From Yersinia aleksiciae (lineage in GTDB: Bacteria; Pseudomonadota; Gammaproteobacteria; Enterobacterales; Enterobacteriaceae), in contig NZ_CP011975.1 in the NCBI RefSeq assembly GCF_001047675.1, forward strand, positions 2,024,073 to 2,088,072: a DNA stretch of 64,000 nt, read 5' to 3'. The notes beneath the pieces are model-generated. The model was not told the DNA's origin and searched no databases. It saw nothing but the letters and a program-made list of their open reading frames with translations. Shown here piece after piece: positions 1 through 9,004 of this stretch. Numbering within the stretch: the first letter of the stretch is position 1; each line of letters opens with the position of its first letter. The translations under genes were made by a program, and so were the position numbers.

Positions 1-645
1 TGCCACTTCGTGGTGATGCGCTTCAACCACCAGACCCATCTCTTCCATGGTCAAACACATGGTAGAACGCAGGTCCTGTGAAGAGTCGACCGGAGGCACT
101 GGGAAGTAACCGCCTTTCACTGCTGGACGGTGGCCTTTGTTGCCGCCTTCGTATTTAGTGCTGGAGTTCCATGCGCCTTCGATGTCATCGATAGCGACGT
201 GGGAACCACGGATGCTGCTACCAAAACGAACGTCGTCGAACAGGAAGAATTCTGGCTCAGGCCCGAACAGCACGGTATCGGCGATACCAGATGATTTCAG
301 GAACTCTTCTGCACGCTTGGAGATAGAACGCGGGTCGCGGTCATAGCCTTGCAGAGTGCCTGGCTCAAGGATGTCACAACGGATAATCAGTGTGGAGTCT
401 TCGAAGAACGGGTCCATAACAGCGGTGCTGGCGTCTGGCATCAGTACCATGTCGGATTCGTTAATGCCTTTCCAGCCACCAATCGAGGAGCCATCAAACA
501 TTTTGCCTTCTTCGAAAAAGTCAGCGTTGACTTGATGAGCTGGAATAGTGATGTGCTGTTCTTTACCTTTGGTATCGGTGAAACGCAAATCAACAAATTT
601 CACTTCGTGCTCATTCAGCATCGTCAAAACATGTTCAGCGGACAT
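1..645 (-). CDS. glnA: Glutamine synthetase, N-terminal part (cut by window edge)
   Basis: Glutamine synthetase joins ammonia to glutamate using ATP and is the central enzyme of nitrogen assimilation; it works as a cytoplasmic dodecamer. Only the first 215 codons are present, read on the minus strand from the ATG at 643-645, so about the last half of the protein lies outside the window. The translation starts [20 protein letters not shown] and contains the N-terminal beta-grasp region, the DGSSIGGW segment and the [10 protein letters not shown] segment that begins the catalytic domain, all close to E. coli GlnA. A good ribosome site (AGGAGAT) precedes the start. Upstream lie a sigma-54 promoter and paired NtrC sites, as expected for the nitrogen-regulated glnALG operon. 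The gene is divergent from typA, as in E. coli. Confidence 0.97.
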   Translation of the reverse strand, partial: MSAEHVLTMLNEHEVKFVDLRFTDTKGKEQHITIPAHQVNADFFEEGKMFDGSSIGGWKGINESDMVLMPDASTAVMDPFFEDSTLIIRCDILEPGTLQGYDRDPRSISKRAEEFLKSSGIADTVLFGPEPEFFLFDDVRFGSSIRGSHVAIDDIEGAWNSSTKYEGGNKGHRPAVKGGYFPVPPVDSSQDLRSTMCLTMEEMGLVVEAHHHEVA

Positions 646-697
646 ACTTATATCTCCTGGATTTGTCATAGTCGTCGTCGTGGAACGATTACCGTGT

Positions 698-826
698 TAT
701 CCCCTTCGAACTTGAAGTTGCAGGGGTGTTGGCTGCACTCACTCACCCGAATCACTTACCAGAGTAAGCTCATCGGGATTCATTCACTTGCCGCCTACCT
801 GCAACACCAATTTCTTTGGGTATATG
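698..826 (+). repeat. ERIC element upstream of glnA
   Basis: This is an ERIC-type imperfect palindrome of about 127 bp. Its ends (CCCCTTCGAACTTGAAGTTG and CCAATTTCTTTGGGTATA) are inverted, and its core carries the characteristic CTCACCCGAATCACTTAC and GTAAGCTCATCGGGATTCA arms. It lies between the glnA start codon and the glnAp2 promoter, so it would be transcribed as part of the glnA leader RNA. That is an unusual place for the repeat. Confidence 0.85.
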
Positions 827-854
827 ATGTTCAGTCATTCATGCTAAAATACAT

Positions 855-872
855 TGCGAAATCTATGCCAAC
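855..872 (-). promoter_or_regulatory. glnAp2-type sigma-54 promoter
   Basis: Read on the minus strand the sequence is TTGGCATAGATTTCGCA, with the -24 GG and the -12 GC in the right spacing for RNA polymerase sigma-54. It differs by one base from the E. coli glnAp2 core as I remember it. The start of transcription would be near 845, giving a leader of about 200 bases that includes the ERIC element. Confidence 0.88.
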
Positions 873-943
873 TTTCCAAACCCCCCGTTTATGCCATATC
901 ATAGGGGTCTGCTGATATTCAGTATGCACCAGGATAGCTATAT

Positions 944-992
944 TGCACTATTCTGGTGCTTCATTTGCGCCGTTGAGCACTATGTTGGTGCA
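944..992 (-). promoter_or_regulatory. Two NtrC binding sites upstream of glnAp2
   Basis: Two near-palindromes match the NtrC consensus: TGCACTATTCTGGTGCT at 944-960 and AGCACTATGTTGGTGCA at 976-992. Their centres are 32 bp apart, three helical turns, and sit at about -107 and -139 from the predicted glnAp2 start. This is nearly the arrangement of the E. coli glnA enhancer. A further GGTGCAAAAAT-like half site lies around 1010-1022 (TTTTTGCACC on the plus strand). Confidence 0.85.
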
Positions 993-1029
993 AAAGTGGG
1001 CCGAGAGGCTATTTTTGCACCGTGAAAGG

Positions 1030-1078
1030 GATCACAAACTAACCGCCGTCAGGTTGTTTATAAGAGAAGTTTGTGATC
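1030..1078. other. Perfect 11-bp inverted repeat in the typA leader region
   Basis: GATCACAAACT at 1030-1040 is exactly complementary to AGTTTGTGATC at 1068-1078, with 27 bases between the arms. It lies just upstream of the likely typA promoter. It could be a paired binding site for a dimeric regulator or a stem in a longer transcript. No T-run follows, so it is not an obvious terminator. Its function is unknown. Confidence 0.5.
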
Positions 1079-1081
1079 TTG

Positions 1082-1110
1082 TTTAGTCCCTCGCTTATTA
1101 CGTGTACAAT
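1082..1110 (+). promoter_or_regulatory. Possible sigma-70 promoter of typA
   Basis: TACAAT at 1105-1110 is a good -10 hexamer. With a 17-bp spacer the -35 would be TTTAGT at 1082-1087, which is weak. A start near 1117 would give a 30-base leader before the GTG start of typA. This assignment is by eye only. Confidence 0.4.
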
Positions 1111-1146
1111 AGCGCGCTATTTCTAAATGCCTGAGGCAAAAAAGCT

Positions 1147-2970
1147 GTGATCGAGAATCTGCGTAACATCGCCATTATTGCGCACGTTGACCATGGGAAA
1201 ACTACCCTGGTCGATAAGTTGCTACAACAATCTGGTACTTTCGGTGAACGTACTGAAGCAACTGAACGTGTAATGGACTCCAACGATTTGGAGAAAGAGC
1301 GTGGGATAACCATCCTCGCGAAAAATACCGCCATTAACTGGAAAGACTACCGCATCAACATCGTGGATACCCCAGGACACGCCGATTTCGGTGGTGAGGT
1401 TGAGCGTGTAATGTCTATGGTTGACTCTGTGCTGCTGGTCGTCGACGCAATGGATGGCCCGATGCCGCAGACCCGTTTCGTGACCAAAAAAGCCTTTGCT
1501 CATGGTCTGAAACCTATCGTGGTAATCAACAAAGTTGACCGTCCTGGCGCGCGTCCTGACTGGGTTGTGGATCAGGTATTTGACCTGTTCGTTAACCTGG
1601 ATGCAACCGACGAACAACTGGACTTCCCTATCATCTATGCATCTGCATTGATGGGTATTGCGGGTGAAGACCACAATGATATGGCGCCGGACATGACCCC
1701 GCTGTATCAAGCAATTGTTGACCATGTGCCTGCGCCAGACGTAGACAGCACCGGTCCATTGCAGATGCAAATCTCCCAGTTGGACTACAACAACTACGTT
1801 GGTGTTATCGGCATCGGTCGTATCAAACGTGGTGTTGTTAAGCCTAACCAGCAAGTGACTGTTATCGATAGCGAAGGCAAAACTCGCAACGGTAAAGTCG
1901 GTAAAGTGCTGGGCCATATGGGTCTGGAACGTATCGAAACCACACTGGCTGAAGCGGGCGACATCGTTGCTATCACCGGTCTGGGCGAGTTGAACATCTC
2001 TGACACTATCTGTGACGTGAATGCGGTTGAAGCATTGCCGCCGCTGTCTGTTGATGAACCAACCGTAACCATGTATTTCTGCGTTAACACCTCTCCGTTC
2101 TGTGGTAAAGAAGGCAAGTATGTGACTTCACGTCAAATCCTTGACCGCCTGAACAAAGAGTTGATCCATAACGTAGCACTGCGTGTTGAAGAAACTGAAG
2201 ATGCTGACGCATTCCGCGTATCAGGCCGTGGTGAACTTCACCTGTCGGTTCTGATCGAAAACATGCGCCGCGAAGGTTTCGAGCTGGCTGTATCTCGTCC
2301 TAAAGTTATTAACCGTATTATCGACGGTCGCCATCAAGAACCATTTGAAAGCGTAACTTTGGATATCGAAGAGCAGCACCAGGGCGCAGTGATGCAAGCC
2401 ATGGGTGAGCGTAAAGGCGACGTTAAGGACATGATCCCAGACGGCAAAGGTCGTATTCGTCTGGATTACATGATCCCAAGCCGTGGCCTGATTGGCTTCC
2501 GTACAGAATTCATGACCATGACTTCTGGTACTGGCCTGCTGTACTCCACATTCAGTCACTATGATGATGTGCGTCCGGGCGAAATCGGCCAACGTCAAAA
2601 CGGCGTACTGGTTTCTAACGGTCAGGGTAAAGCAGTTGCGTTCGCACTGTACAAACTGCAAGACCGTGGCAAGCTGTTCATCGGTCACGGTACAGAAGTG
2701 TATGAAGGCCAGATCATCGGTATTCACTCACGTTCTAACGACCTGACTGTAAACTGCCTGACCGGTAAGCAATTGACCAACATGCGTGCATCCGGTACTG
2801 ACGAAGCAACCACTCTGGTTCCTTTCCTGAAGAAAACACTGGAACAGGCTCTGGAATTCATCGATGACGATGAATTGGTTGAAGTGACCCCGCAATCAAT
2901 CCGTATCCGTAAGCGTCACCTGACGGAAAACGATCGTAAGCGTGCAGGTCGCGGTCCTAAAGAAGGTTAA
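1147..2970 (+). CDS. typA: Ribosome-associated translational GTPase TypA/BipA
   Basis: TypA/BipA is a GTPase of the EF-G family that binds 70S ribosomes, helps assemble the large subunit at low temperature and affects stress and virulence responses. The 607-residue product matches the E. coli protein in length and nearly throughout in sequence. Visible elements are the P-loop AHVDHGKT (about 12-19), the switch region [17 protein letters not shown], the guanine-specificity motif NKVD, the beta-barrel domain II, the EF-G-like domains III and V, and the C-terminal domain ending in [18 protein letters not shown]. Translation starts at GTG, with only a weak ribosome site. The gene is divergent from glnA and is followed by an intrinsic terminator. 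Confidence 0.98.
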   Translation: MIENLRNIAIIAHVDHGKTTLVDKLLQQSGTFGERTEATERVMDSNDLEKERGITILAKNTAINWKDYRINIVDTPGHADFGGEVERVMSMVDSVLLVVDAMDGPMPQTRFVTKKAFAHGLKPIVVINKVDRPGARPDWVVDQVFDLFVNLDATDEQLDFPIIYASALMGIAGEDHNDMAPDMTPLYQAIVDHVPAPDVDSTGPLQMQISQLDYNNYVGVIGIGRIKRGVVKPNQQVTVIDSEGKTRNGKVGKVLGHMGLERIETTLAEAGDIVAITGLGELNISDTICDVNAVEALPPLSVDEPTVTMYFCVNTSPFCGKEGKYVTSRQILDRLNKELIHNVALRVEETEDADAFRVSGRGELHLSVLIENMRREGFELAVSRPKVINRIIDGRHQEPFESVTLDIEEQHQGAVMQAMGERKGDVKDMIPDGKGRIRLDYMIPSRGLIGFRTEFMTMTSGTGLLYSTFSHYDDVRPGEIGQRQNGVLVSNGQGKAVAFALYKLQDRGKLFIGHGTEVYEGQIIGIHSRSNDLTVNCLTGKQLTNMRASGTDEATTLVPFLKKTLEQALEFIDDDELVEVTPQSIRIRKRHLTENDRKRAGRGPKEG

Positions 2971-2994
2971 TTCTTCTTTGTTCTGCTGATACTT

Positions 2995-3024
2995 AGGGCG
3001 CTCACGGCGCCCTGAGTTCTTTAT
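2995..3024 (+). terminator. Rho-independent terminator after typA
   Basis: AGGGCGC at 2995-3001 pairs with GCGCCCT at 3007-3013 around a TCACG loop, followed by a T-rich GAGTTCTTTAT. It ends where the ERIC array begins. Confidence 0.65.
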
Positions 3025-3436
3025 CCCCTTCGTCCTTGAAGCTGCTGCTGTGTTAGCTTCGTTCACTCACCCGAATCACTTACGTGTGTAAGCTCATCGG
3101 GATTCATTCACTTGCTGCCTTGCCGCAACTCCAATGTCTTTGGGGATACTTCCCACGGCTGACAAAAACCCCTTCGTCCTTGAAGCTGCTGCTGCGTTAG
3201 CTTCGTTCACTCACCCGAATCACTTACGTGTGTAAGCTCATCGGGATTCATTCACTTGCTGCCTTGCCGCAACTCCAATGTCTTTGGGGATACTTCCCAC
3301 GGCTGACAAAAACCCCCTTCGTCCTTGAAGCTGCTGCTGCGTTAGCTTCGTTCACTCACCCGAATCACTTACGTGTGTAAGCTCATCGGGATTCATTCAC
3401 TCACCGCCTTGCTGCGTCTCGAAATCTATTGGGTCT
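3022..3436 (+). repeat. Three tandem ERIC elements
   Basis: Three ERIC copies lie head to tail at about 3022-3148, 3166-3292 and 3310-3436. The first two are each followed by the same linker (CTTCCCACGGCTGACAAAAA), so the true repeat unit is ERIC plus linker, 144 to 145 bp. Copies 1 and 2 are almost identical (one difference noticed near 3051/3195). Copy 3 matches through its core and then has a diverged right end (CACCGCCTTGCTGCGTCTCG and onward). The array fills the typA-yihX gap. The pattern points to recent tandem duplication of an ERIC plus flank, not to three separate insertions. Confidence 0.9.
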
Positions 3437-3553
3437 ATTTTTTCTGTAAAAATATTATTTTTCCTGACTGAGCCCTGCCTTTTTCTTCCTCTCTCTGTTC
3501 AGTTTTACCTTTTCCCGTTACAGTGAAACTCACCATCTAATTGGGAGAGCGCT

Positions 3554-4141
3554 ATGCTGTATATCTTTGATCTAGGGAATGTGATTGTTGATATCGACTT
3601 TAAACGCGTGTTGGGTGTCTGGAGCAAATTAAGCGGTGTCCCGCTGGCGACACTGAGTGAGCGCTTTACGATGGGCGAAGTATTCCAGCAGCATGAGCGT
3701 GGGGAAGTCAGTGATGAAGACTTCGCTCGTCAGCTCAGTGATGAAATGGGCGTCTCCCTCAGCTTTGAACAGTTTGCCGAAGGATGGCAGGCGGTATTTG
3801 TCGCGTTACGGCCAGAAGTGATCGCGATTATGCATAAATTGCGCGAGGACGGCCATCGGGTGGTGGTGCTATCCAATACGAACCGCCTGCACTGTAATCA
3901 CTGGCCACAACACTACCCTGAAGTTGCCGCTGCCGCTGACCACATGTATCTGTCCCAAGATTTGGGGATGCGTAAGCCGGAAGCCAGAATCTATCAACAT
4001 GTCCTGAATGCGGAAAATATTCCGGCGGAACAGGCTGTGTTCTTCGATGATGTCGAGGCGAATATCATCGCGGCCAGAATCGAAGGGATTACCGCCATTC
4101 ATGTCACTGACCGAAATGTCATTCCCACTTATTTTTCCTGA
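3554..4141 (+). CDS. yihX: HAD-family sugar-phosphate phosphatase YihX
   Basis: YihX is a cytoplasmic haloacid-dehalogenase phosphatase; the E. coli enzyme prefers alpha-D-glucose 1-phosphate. The 195-residue protein lines up along its length with E. coli YihX (199). Motif I is FDLGNVIVDID near the N-terminus, motif II is VLSNTN (about 113-118), the motif III lysine is in MRKPEARIYQ, and motif IV is FFDDVEAN (about 161-168). In motif I the second acidic position is replaced by Gly-Asn (DLGN); I recall the E. coli protein being the same. The start is supported by GGGAGAG upstream. It is followed by yihY after a 90-base gap, as in E. coli. Confidence 0.95.
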   Translation: MLYIFDLGNVIVDIDFKRVLGVWSKLSGVPLATLSERFTMGEVFQQHERGEVSDEDFARQLSDEMGVSLSFEQFAEGWQAVFVALRPEVIAIMHKLREDGHRVVVLSNTNRLHCNHWPQHYPEVAAAADHMYLSQDLGMRKPEARIYQHVLNAENIPAEQAVFFDDVEANIIAARIEGITAIHVTDRNVIPTYFS

Positions 4142-4229
4142 TAAGTTCTTACTCCAATCATTAATGGGTTAGCCTTAGTGGTCACGCTGGCCCAAAACTG
4201 GGCCAGATCGTGTTGACCGAGAGACGAAC

Positions 4230-5114
4230 ATGGCAAAATTTCTGCGTTTTCGCTTAGCTGCCTCCCTAAAACCCTGTATCACCTTTGGGCGAATGCTCTA
4301 CACCCGAATTGATAAAGACGGGTTAACGATGCTATCTGGGCATTTGGCCTATGTATCATTGCTTTCGCTGGTGCCACTTATCACCGTGGTTTTTGCTCTG
4401 TTCGCTGCTTTCCCAATGTTTGCCGATATCAGCATAAAATTGAAAGCCTTCATATTTTCCAATTTTATGCCTGCTACTGGCGACATCATCCAAAACTATC
4501 TTGAGCAGTTTGTCGCGAACTCCAATCGGATGACAGTCGTCGGCACTTGCGGTTTGATTGTCACCGCGCTGCTGCTGATTTACTCCGTGGACAGCGTACT
4601 TAACCAGATCTGGCGCAGCAAAACTCCGCGTTCACTGGTGTTTTCATTCGCGGTCTACTGGATGGTGCTGACACTGGGGCCGATTCTGGTGGGGGCCAGT
4701 ATGGTGATCAGCTCCTATTTGCTGTCACTGCAATGGCTGGCAAATGCGCAGGTCGACAGCATGATCGATGAGATATTGCGGGTGTTTCCGCTATTGATCT
4801 CCTGGGTCTCTTTTTGGTTATTGTACAGTGTGGTACCCACCGTGCGGGTGCCGGCCCGAGACGCACTGATCGGCGCATTGGTCGCGGCACTGCTGTTCGA
4901 GTTAGGTAAGAAAGGGTTCACGATGTATATCACGCTGTTCCCCTCTTATCAGTTGATTTACGGGGTGCTGGCCGTCATCCCAATCCTATTCCTCTGGGTT
5001 TACTGGAGCTGGTGCATCGTGTTATTGGGGGCGGAAATTACCGTCACCTTGGGCGAGTATCGAGCGCTACGCCAGAAACCGAAGGGGGAAGAGAGCCAGA
5101 GTCAGGAGATGTAA
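4230..5114 (+). CDS. yihY: Inner-membrane protein YihY, BrkB family
   Basis: YihY is a polytopic inner-membrane protein of unknown function. The family was once annotated as ribonuclease BN, an assignment since moved to ElaC, and as virulence factor BrkB. The 294-residue product has about six hydrophobic segments (about 35-60, 100-120, 140-165, 180-200, 210-230 and 240-265). Conserved stretches include [20 protein letters not shown] and [20 protein letters not shown]. The charged tail ([14 protein letters not shown]) ends six bases before dtd, so the two are probably co-transcribed as in E. coli. Confidence 0.95.
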   Translation: MAKFLRFRLAASLKPCITFGRMLYTRIDKDGLTMLSGHLAYVSLLSLVPLITVVFALFAAFPMFADISIKLKAFIFSNFMPATGDIIQNYLEQFVANSNRMTVVGTCGLIVTALLLIYSVDSVLNQIWRSKTPRSLVFSFAVYWMVLTLGPILVGASMVISSYLLSLQWLANAQVDSMIDEILRVFPLLISWVSFWLLYSVVPTVRVPARDALIGALVAALLFELGKKGFTMYITLFPSYQLIYGVLAVIPILFLWVYWSWCIVLLGAEITVTLGEYRALRQKPKGEESQSQEM

Positions 5115-5120
5115 GGCATT

Positions 5121-5558
5121 ATGATTGCGTTGATTCAACGGGCGCTGAGCGCCAATGTCGTGGTAGACGGCAAGATTGTCGGGGAGATTGGCCCCGGACT
5201 GCTGATCTTACTTGGTGTCGAACAAGAGGACAGCGAGCAAAAAGCGCAGCGTTTATGTGATCGGGTTTTGGGGTATCGGATTTTTGGCGATGAGAACGAC
5301 AAAATGAACCTCAATGTCCAGCAAGCGGGCGGCAGCGTGCTGGTGGTCTCGCAATTTACACTGGTTGCCGACACCCAAAAGGGCATGAGACCGAGCTTTT
5401 CCCGCGGTGCAGTACCTGCAGAAGCTGACCGCTTATATCAGTATTTTGTTGCTCAGTGCCGTGAGCGTGGTGTAAAAACTGAAACGGGATTATTTGCAGC
5501 AGACATGAAAGTCAGTCTGGTAAACGAGGGTCCAGTGACTTTCTGGTTACAAGTCTAG
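5121..5558 (+). CDS. dtd: D-aminoacyl-tRNA deacylase
   Basis: Dtd hydrolyses the ester bond of tRNAs charged with D-amino acids or, by mistake, glycine, and so proofreads protein chirality. The 145-residue length equals that of the E. coli enzyme. Key motifs are present: SQFTL (about 77-81), and [11 protein letters not shown] at the C-terminus, which holds the Gly-cisPro element that excludes L-amino acids from the partner subunit's site. The ATG start has a reasonable ribosome site (GGAGATGTAAGGC). The gene sits between yihY and yiiD in the usual enterobacterial order. Confidence 0.96.
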   Translation: MIALIQRALSANVVVDGKIVGEIGPGLLILLGVEQEDSEQKAQRLCDRVLGYRIFGDENDKMNLNVQQAGGSVLVVSQFTLVADTQKGMRPSFSRGAVPAEADRLYQYFVAQCRERGVKTETGLFAADMKVSLVNEGPVTFWLQV

Positions 5559-5642
5559 GGGCAGGATATTGCCAAGGCTGACGACAGGGATTGAGGGTTA
5601 TGTCATAGATTTTATTGATAATTATAAAGAGAGAATGTGCCT

Positions 5643-6566
5643 ATGTACCACTTGCGTGTGCCCATAACAGAACAAGAACTCAAAGATTATTATCAATTCC
5701 GTTGGGAGATGTTACGCAAGCCATTGCACCAACCGGTGGGTTCAGAAAAAGACGCCTACGACGCAATGGCCCATCACCAAATGGTGGTGGATGAACAGGG
5801 GAAACCCGTCGCCATTGGTCGGCTGTATATTAATGCTGATAATGAGGCCGCTATTCGCTTTCTGGCTGTTGATCCCTCAGTCCGTGATAAAGGGCTAGGA
5901 ACGCTGGTGGCGATGACCTTAGAGTCGGTGGCGCGTCAGGAAGGGGTGAAGCGGGTGGTCTGTAGCGCCCGTGAGGATGCGGTCGATTTCTTTGCCAAAC
6001 TGGGTTTTGTCAGCCAAGGGGAGATAACCGCTCCGCAAACCACACCGGTGCGCCACTTCTTGATGATCAAACCCGTCGCGACCATGGATGACATTTTGCA
6101 TCGGCCCGACTGGTGTGGTCAGTTGCAGCAAGCTTGGTACGACCATATTCCGCTCAGTGAAAAAATGGGCGTCCGCATCAGCCAATATACCGGCCAGCGT
6201 TTTGTCACCACCATGCCGGAGGCGGGCAATCAAAACCCGCACCATACCTTATTCGCTGGCAGTCTGTTCTCGCTGGCGACACTGACTGGCTGGGGGTTAA
6301 TTTGGCTATTACTGCGCGAGCGCCATTTAGGTGGCACCATTATTCTTGTCGATGCCCACATTCGTTACAGTGCACCAGTGACTGGCAGACCCAGAGCCGT
6401 TGCTGAGTTGAGTTCCCTGAGTGGCGATCTGGACCGACTGGCCCGTGGCCGCCGTGCCAGAGTGCAGTTAGATGTCAAATTATTTGGCGATGAAGATGTG
6501 GGTTCTGTTTTTTCAGGCACTTACATGGTGCTCCCTGTTGCCGCCGGGGATGACGCGGTACGCTAA
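5643..6566 (+). CDS. yiiD: YiiD: GNAT acetyltransferase fused to a hotdog domain
   Basis: The protein joins an N-terminal GNAT domain (about 1-145; [19 protein letters not shown] is the acetyl-CoA pyrophosphate loop) to a C-terminal hotdog thioesterase-like domain (about 160-300; [20 protein letters not shown]). It matches E. coli YiiD, which has been linked to the initiation of fatty-acid synthesis under names such as FabY/MadA; I recall this from the literature and have not checked it. A GTG at 5637 is in frame, but the AAAGAGAGA ribosome site at 5626-5634 is only two to three bases from it and eight from the ATG at 5643, which also begins the conserved MYHLRVP. I therefore start at 5643 (307 residues). 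Confidence 0.92.
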   Translation: MYHLRVPITEQELKDYYQFRWEMLRKPLHQPVGSEKDAYDAMAHHQMVVDEQGKPVAIGRLYINADNEAAIRFLAVDPSVRDKGLGTLVAMTLESVARQEGVKRVVCSAREDAVDFFAKLGFVSQGEITAPQTTPVRHFLMIKPVATMDDILHRPDWCGQLQQAWYDHIPLSEKMGVRISQYTGQRFVTTMPEAGNQNPHHTLFAGSLFSLATLTGWGLIWLLLRERHLGGTIILVDAHIRYSAPVTGRPRAVAELSSLSGDLDRLARGRRARVQLDVKLFGDEDVGSVFSGTYMVLPVAAGDDAVR

Positions 6567-6925
6567 GCATCATTCTTAAGCCGCCCGTTCAACGATTTTC
6601 TTATTGAAATAAACCGATCGCCAGACACCGTATTTGAGACACAATCCTTCGCGAATGACGGGCAGATGAGTGTGGGGCGTTCCGGTGCTGTACCGCCATG
6701 AGCATCCTGAAACTAGAGAAATTTGGGTTAAGTCATCCTTCATGTATGATGCGTGAGGAAACAGAGCGGTATCATTAAGGTGAACAGCCCCTGCGAACCC
6801 AATCATTGCATTGTGTGACTCCAACCTATCTTATTCCCGAGGGCTGAAAATCGCAGTGAGGGCCTCAGAGGCGGTTTTATCGAGTGTTTTGCCAAGGACA
6901 ATCTCATCAAGTGCAAGGAATTAGC
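6567..6925. other. Core/accessory junction with no convincing gene
   Basis: This 359-base gap separates yiiD from the lipase gene and marks where the core order breaks. A minus-strand open frame of 82 codons lies at 6576-6824 (ending in VWRSVYFNKKIVERAA); it has no clear ribosome site and I do not recognise the product. It may be a decayed transposase or other remnant, but nothing proves that. No terminal inverted repeats were seen. Confidence 0.4.
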
Positions 6926-9004
6926 ATGGAAACCTTAGGTGACAACACCTGCATAACCAGCATAAACCCCAAAGGTAAAGTCGTTTACTGTCGTGGAGAT
7001 CAACATAAATACTGGTTGGAATTGCAGTTTGTTGATGAGAACAACACACCCGTAACTGGGCTGAATGTGAGGCTGGAGTATCGTCCGCTGGCTTCAGCGG
7101 AGGAGATTGCTCAGTGGGACAGGCGCTCCTACCAGTACGACCCCACACCGCCGCCGAATCCGCCCGCGGGTGTCACCGACAGTCAGGGATTGGTTCGGTT
7201 CGACGATCTGTACTGGGTGACGGTCAGCGTGAAAACTGACGCCCAGCAACTGGCCGACGAGATGGAAACCCGTCCGCTGGGTATCAAACGCAATCCGAAC
7301 AGCCAGCCGGTAAGTCAAAACGCCTTCCGGCGGGAAACGCGCGACAAAAGCTGGCGTTCTGAGGTGCAGGAAAAAACCGAGGCCGCCGGCCACACCCATC
7401 ACTATGTGACCATCGGCGAACTCTGCGACCGGCTGCCGGATATGTCGGGCTGGGATGAGCCGGAACCCCCAGAGTTTCACTTTCCTTCTGGTCGTTCGCT
7501 GAAAGGAACTAAGGTTGTACGGGAAGCGCTAGACCAGCGGCACATTATTGAGATCTGCCCCTTCCGGGCGTGGGTGCTGGCACTGCATGACACCAAAGAA
7601 TACGACCTTGCCAACGGGCTTAACCTCGGCATTATGGCGGATCTGGCCTATGCCGCCGAAAAAGAGAACGAAACCGTCACTTATTTTTTCCGGCAGAAAT
7701 GTCAGGATCTGTCCGCTATCCCGCAGTTTGCTGAATATCCTAATTACTTCCACACGCTGGCAGTGGATGTGCCGTTCCGCGATCGCTATCTTGCGCCGGT
7801 GTACCTGAACACGAAAGATAGCGATCAATCGGAAGGTGATACCAGACTGTTTACAGTGGAGTGCAGTGCGCACGTGCTGGTTGCCTGGTGCGGTACGGAC
7901 AGCCTGTTAAATGCGCTGACGGATGCTTCTTTTGCGCCTAAAAAGTGTCTGCCGGAGCTTGCCGGTGCGGGCAATATTCACGGCGGTTTTCTGGAAGCCT
8001 ATGAACTAGCGAAGCAGAGATTTGAGACTGTATTTCAGCAAGTAAAGACGTCTATTTATGAAGCCCAAGGAACGAAAAAACTGTTTGTCTGTGGCCACAG
8101 TCTAGGAGGCTCTTTGGCGCTGATCTATGCCGCCGAAATGAAAGAGAGTCATCCGGTGCTGTATACCTACGGCATGCCGCGCACCTTCACCCGTGCAGCC
8201 GTTCAGTGTCTGAACAACATTACCCACTACCGTCACGTCAATGATAACGACACCATACCGCAGGTGCCGTTGGAAGCCGATATGGACAGCCTGTTCTATC
8301 AGAAGTTGGGGCCGCTGGGCGACAAGCTGGGATTTAACTGGCTGGCGATGTCCGTAGCCGGTATTTATCCGCTGCTCTGGCAGAGAAATATGGAAATGGA
8401 GCTGGGAATTAAGCTGAAAAGGGACCCATACTGGCATCACGGTAATACAGTGGTCTTTTTCAAGGCGCAGCAGTGCGTGATAAGCAAGAGGTCGACATAC
8501 AATCCTAGTGACCCTTTTCCGGTGACAATTTCGTATGTCAATCATCTGGCGGTGAAGCTCTTCCTGGTGCCATCCCTGAATGATGAGTGCCTGAAAGCGA
8601 TAGGTGAGCACCAGGCTAAGTTTATTCAGTGTCTGGATACGACCAGCCTGGAAAAAAGCTTCCCGAAGAATACCAACCCCAACTCTGGCGGTTTTGCCAG
8701 CAAACCTCTTAACCATTTGATGGCGAGCCGCTACCTGCCCTATATCCATAATCAGGTACTGGAGCTGGCCGACCCGGATCTTCCGATGAACAGAAAAACG
8801 ATGCGGGAGCGGTTCAGTCGGGAGATTGAGAACGGTGCGGCCGGGCAGGGTAATCCTGATGAGGTTCAACGCAACCGAGAGTTTCTGGCGCTGCAGCACA
8901 TGCTGTCGGTGGCACTGCAACGAACGCAGGCAGAAGAGACCGGGAAGAATGCCCTGCTCCGCTTTGCGGCGGTAACGGAGGAAGAAGTTGAACTTTCTAA
9001 CTAA
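6926..9004 (+). CDS. Class-3 lipase, candidate type VI secretion effector
   Basis: The 692-residue product has a beta-rich N-terminal region (about 10-60) and a central class-3 lipase fold. The nucleophile elbow GHSLGG puts the catalytic serine at 392. HVNDNDTIPQVP should carry the catalytic aspartate, and YWHHGN matches the Y-x-H-x-G that carries the histidine. There is no signal peptide, so export would need a dedicated machine. A lipoprotein gene overlaps its end, the arrangement expected for periplasm-acting type VI lipase effectors (Tle proteins) and their immunity proteins. A degenerate copy of its last 40 codons lies downstream. An upstream in-frame GTG at 6884 exists, but AAGGA at 6915-6919 favours the ATG at 6926. 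No VgrG, Hcp or other secretion gene is in the window, so the effector role is inferred. Confidence 0.75.
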   Translation: METLGDNTCITSINPKGKVVYCRGDQHKYWLELQFVDENNTPVTGLNVRLEYRPLASAEEIAQWDRRSYQYDPTPPPNPPAGVTDSQGLVRFDDLYWVTVSVKTDAQQLADEMETRPLGIKRNPNSQPVSQNAFRRETRDKSWRSEVQEKTEAAGHTHHYVTIGELCDRLPDMSGWDEPEPPEFHFPSGRSLKGTKVVREALDQRHIIEICPFRAWVLALHDTKEYDLANGLNLGIMADLAYAAEKENETVTYFFRQKCQDLSAIPQFAEYPNYFHTLAVDVPFRDRYLAPVYLNTKDSDQSEGDTRLFTVECSAHVLVAWCGTDSLLNALTDASFAPKKCLPELAGAGNIHGGFLEAYELAKQRFETVFQQVKTSIYEAQGTKKLFVCGHSLGGSLALIYAAEMKESHPVLYTYGMPRTFTRAAVQCLNNITHYRHVNDNDTIPQVPLEADMDSLFYQKLGPLGDKLGFNWLAMSVAGIYPLLWQRNMEMELGIKLKRDPYWHHGNTVVFFKAQQCVISKRSTYNPSDPFPVTISYVNHLAVKLFLVPSLNDECLKAIGEHQAKFIQCLDTTSLEKSFPKNTNPNSGGFASKPLNHLMASRYLPYIHNQVLELADPDLPMNRKTMRERFSREIENGAAGQGNPDEVQRNREFLALQHMLSVALQRTQAEETGKNALLRFAAVTEEEVELSN

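Noticed and set aside
1222..1917. 231-codon minus-strand frame inside typA
   Set aside because: It is a shadow of the strongly conserved typA reading frame.
3022..3436. CRISPR-like tandem repeat
   Set aside because: The unit is 144-145 bp with an ERIC palindrome and no spacer diversity; it is a tandem ERIC array.
4230..5114. Annotation of yihY as ribonuclease BN
   Set aside because: The protein is polytopic with no nuclease motif; that activity is now assigned to ElaC.
6576..6824. 82-codon minus-strand frame after yiiD
   Set aside because: The product is not recognised and there is no ribosome site; it was kept only as a note on the junction, not called as a gene.
8102..8920. 272-codon open frame on the minus strand inside the lipase gene
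   Set aside because: It is antisense to a gene with clear catalytic motifs, has no ribosome site and encodes nothing recognisable; it arises from codon bias.
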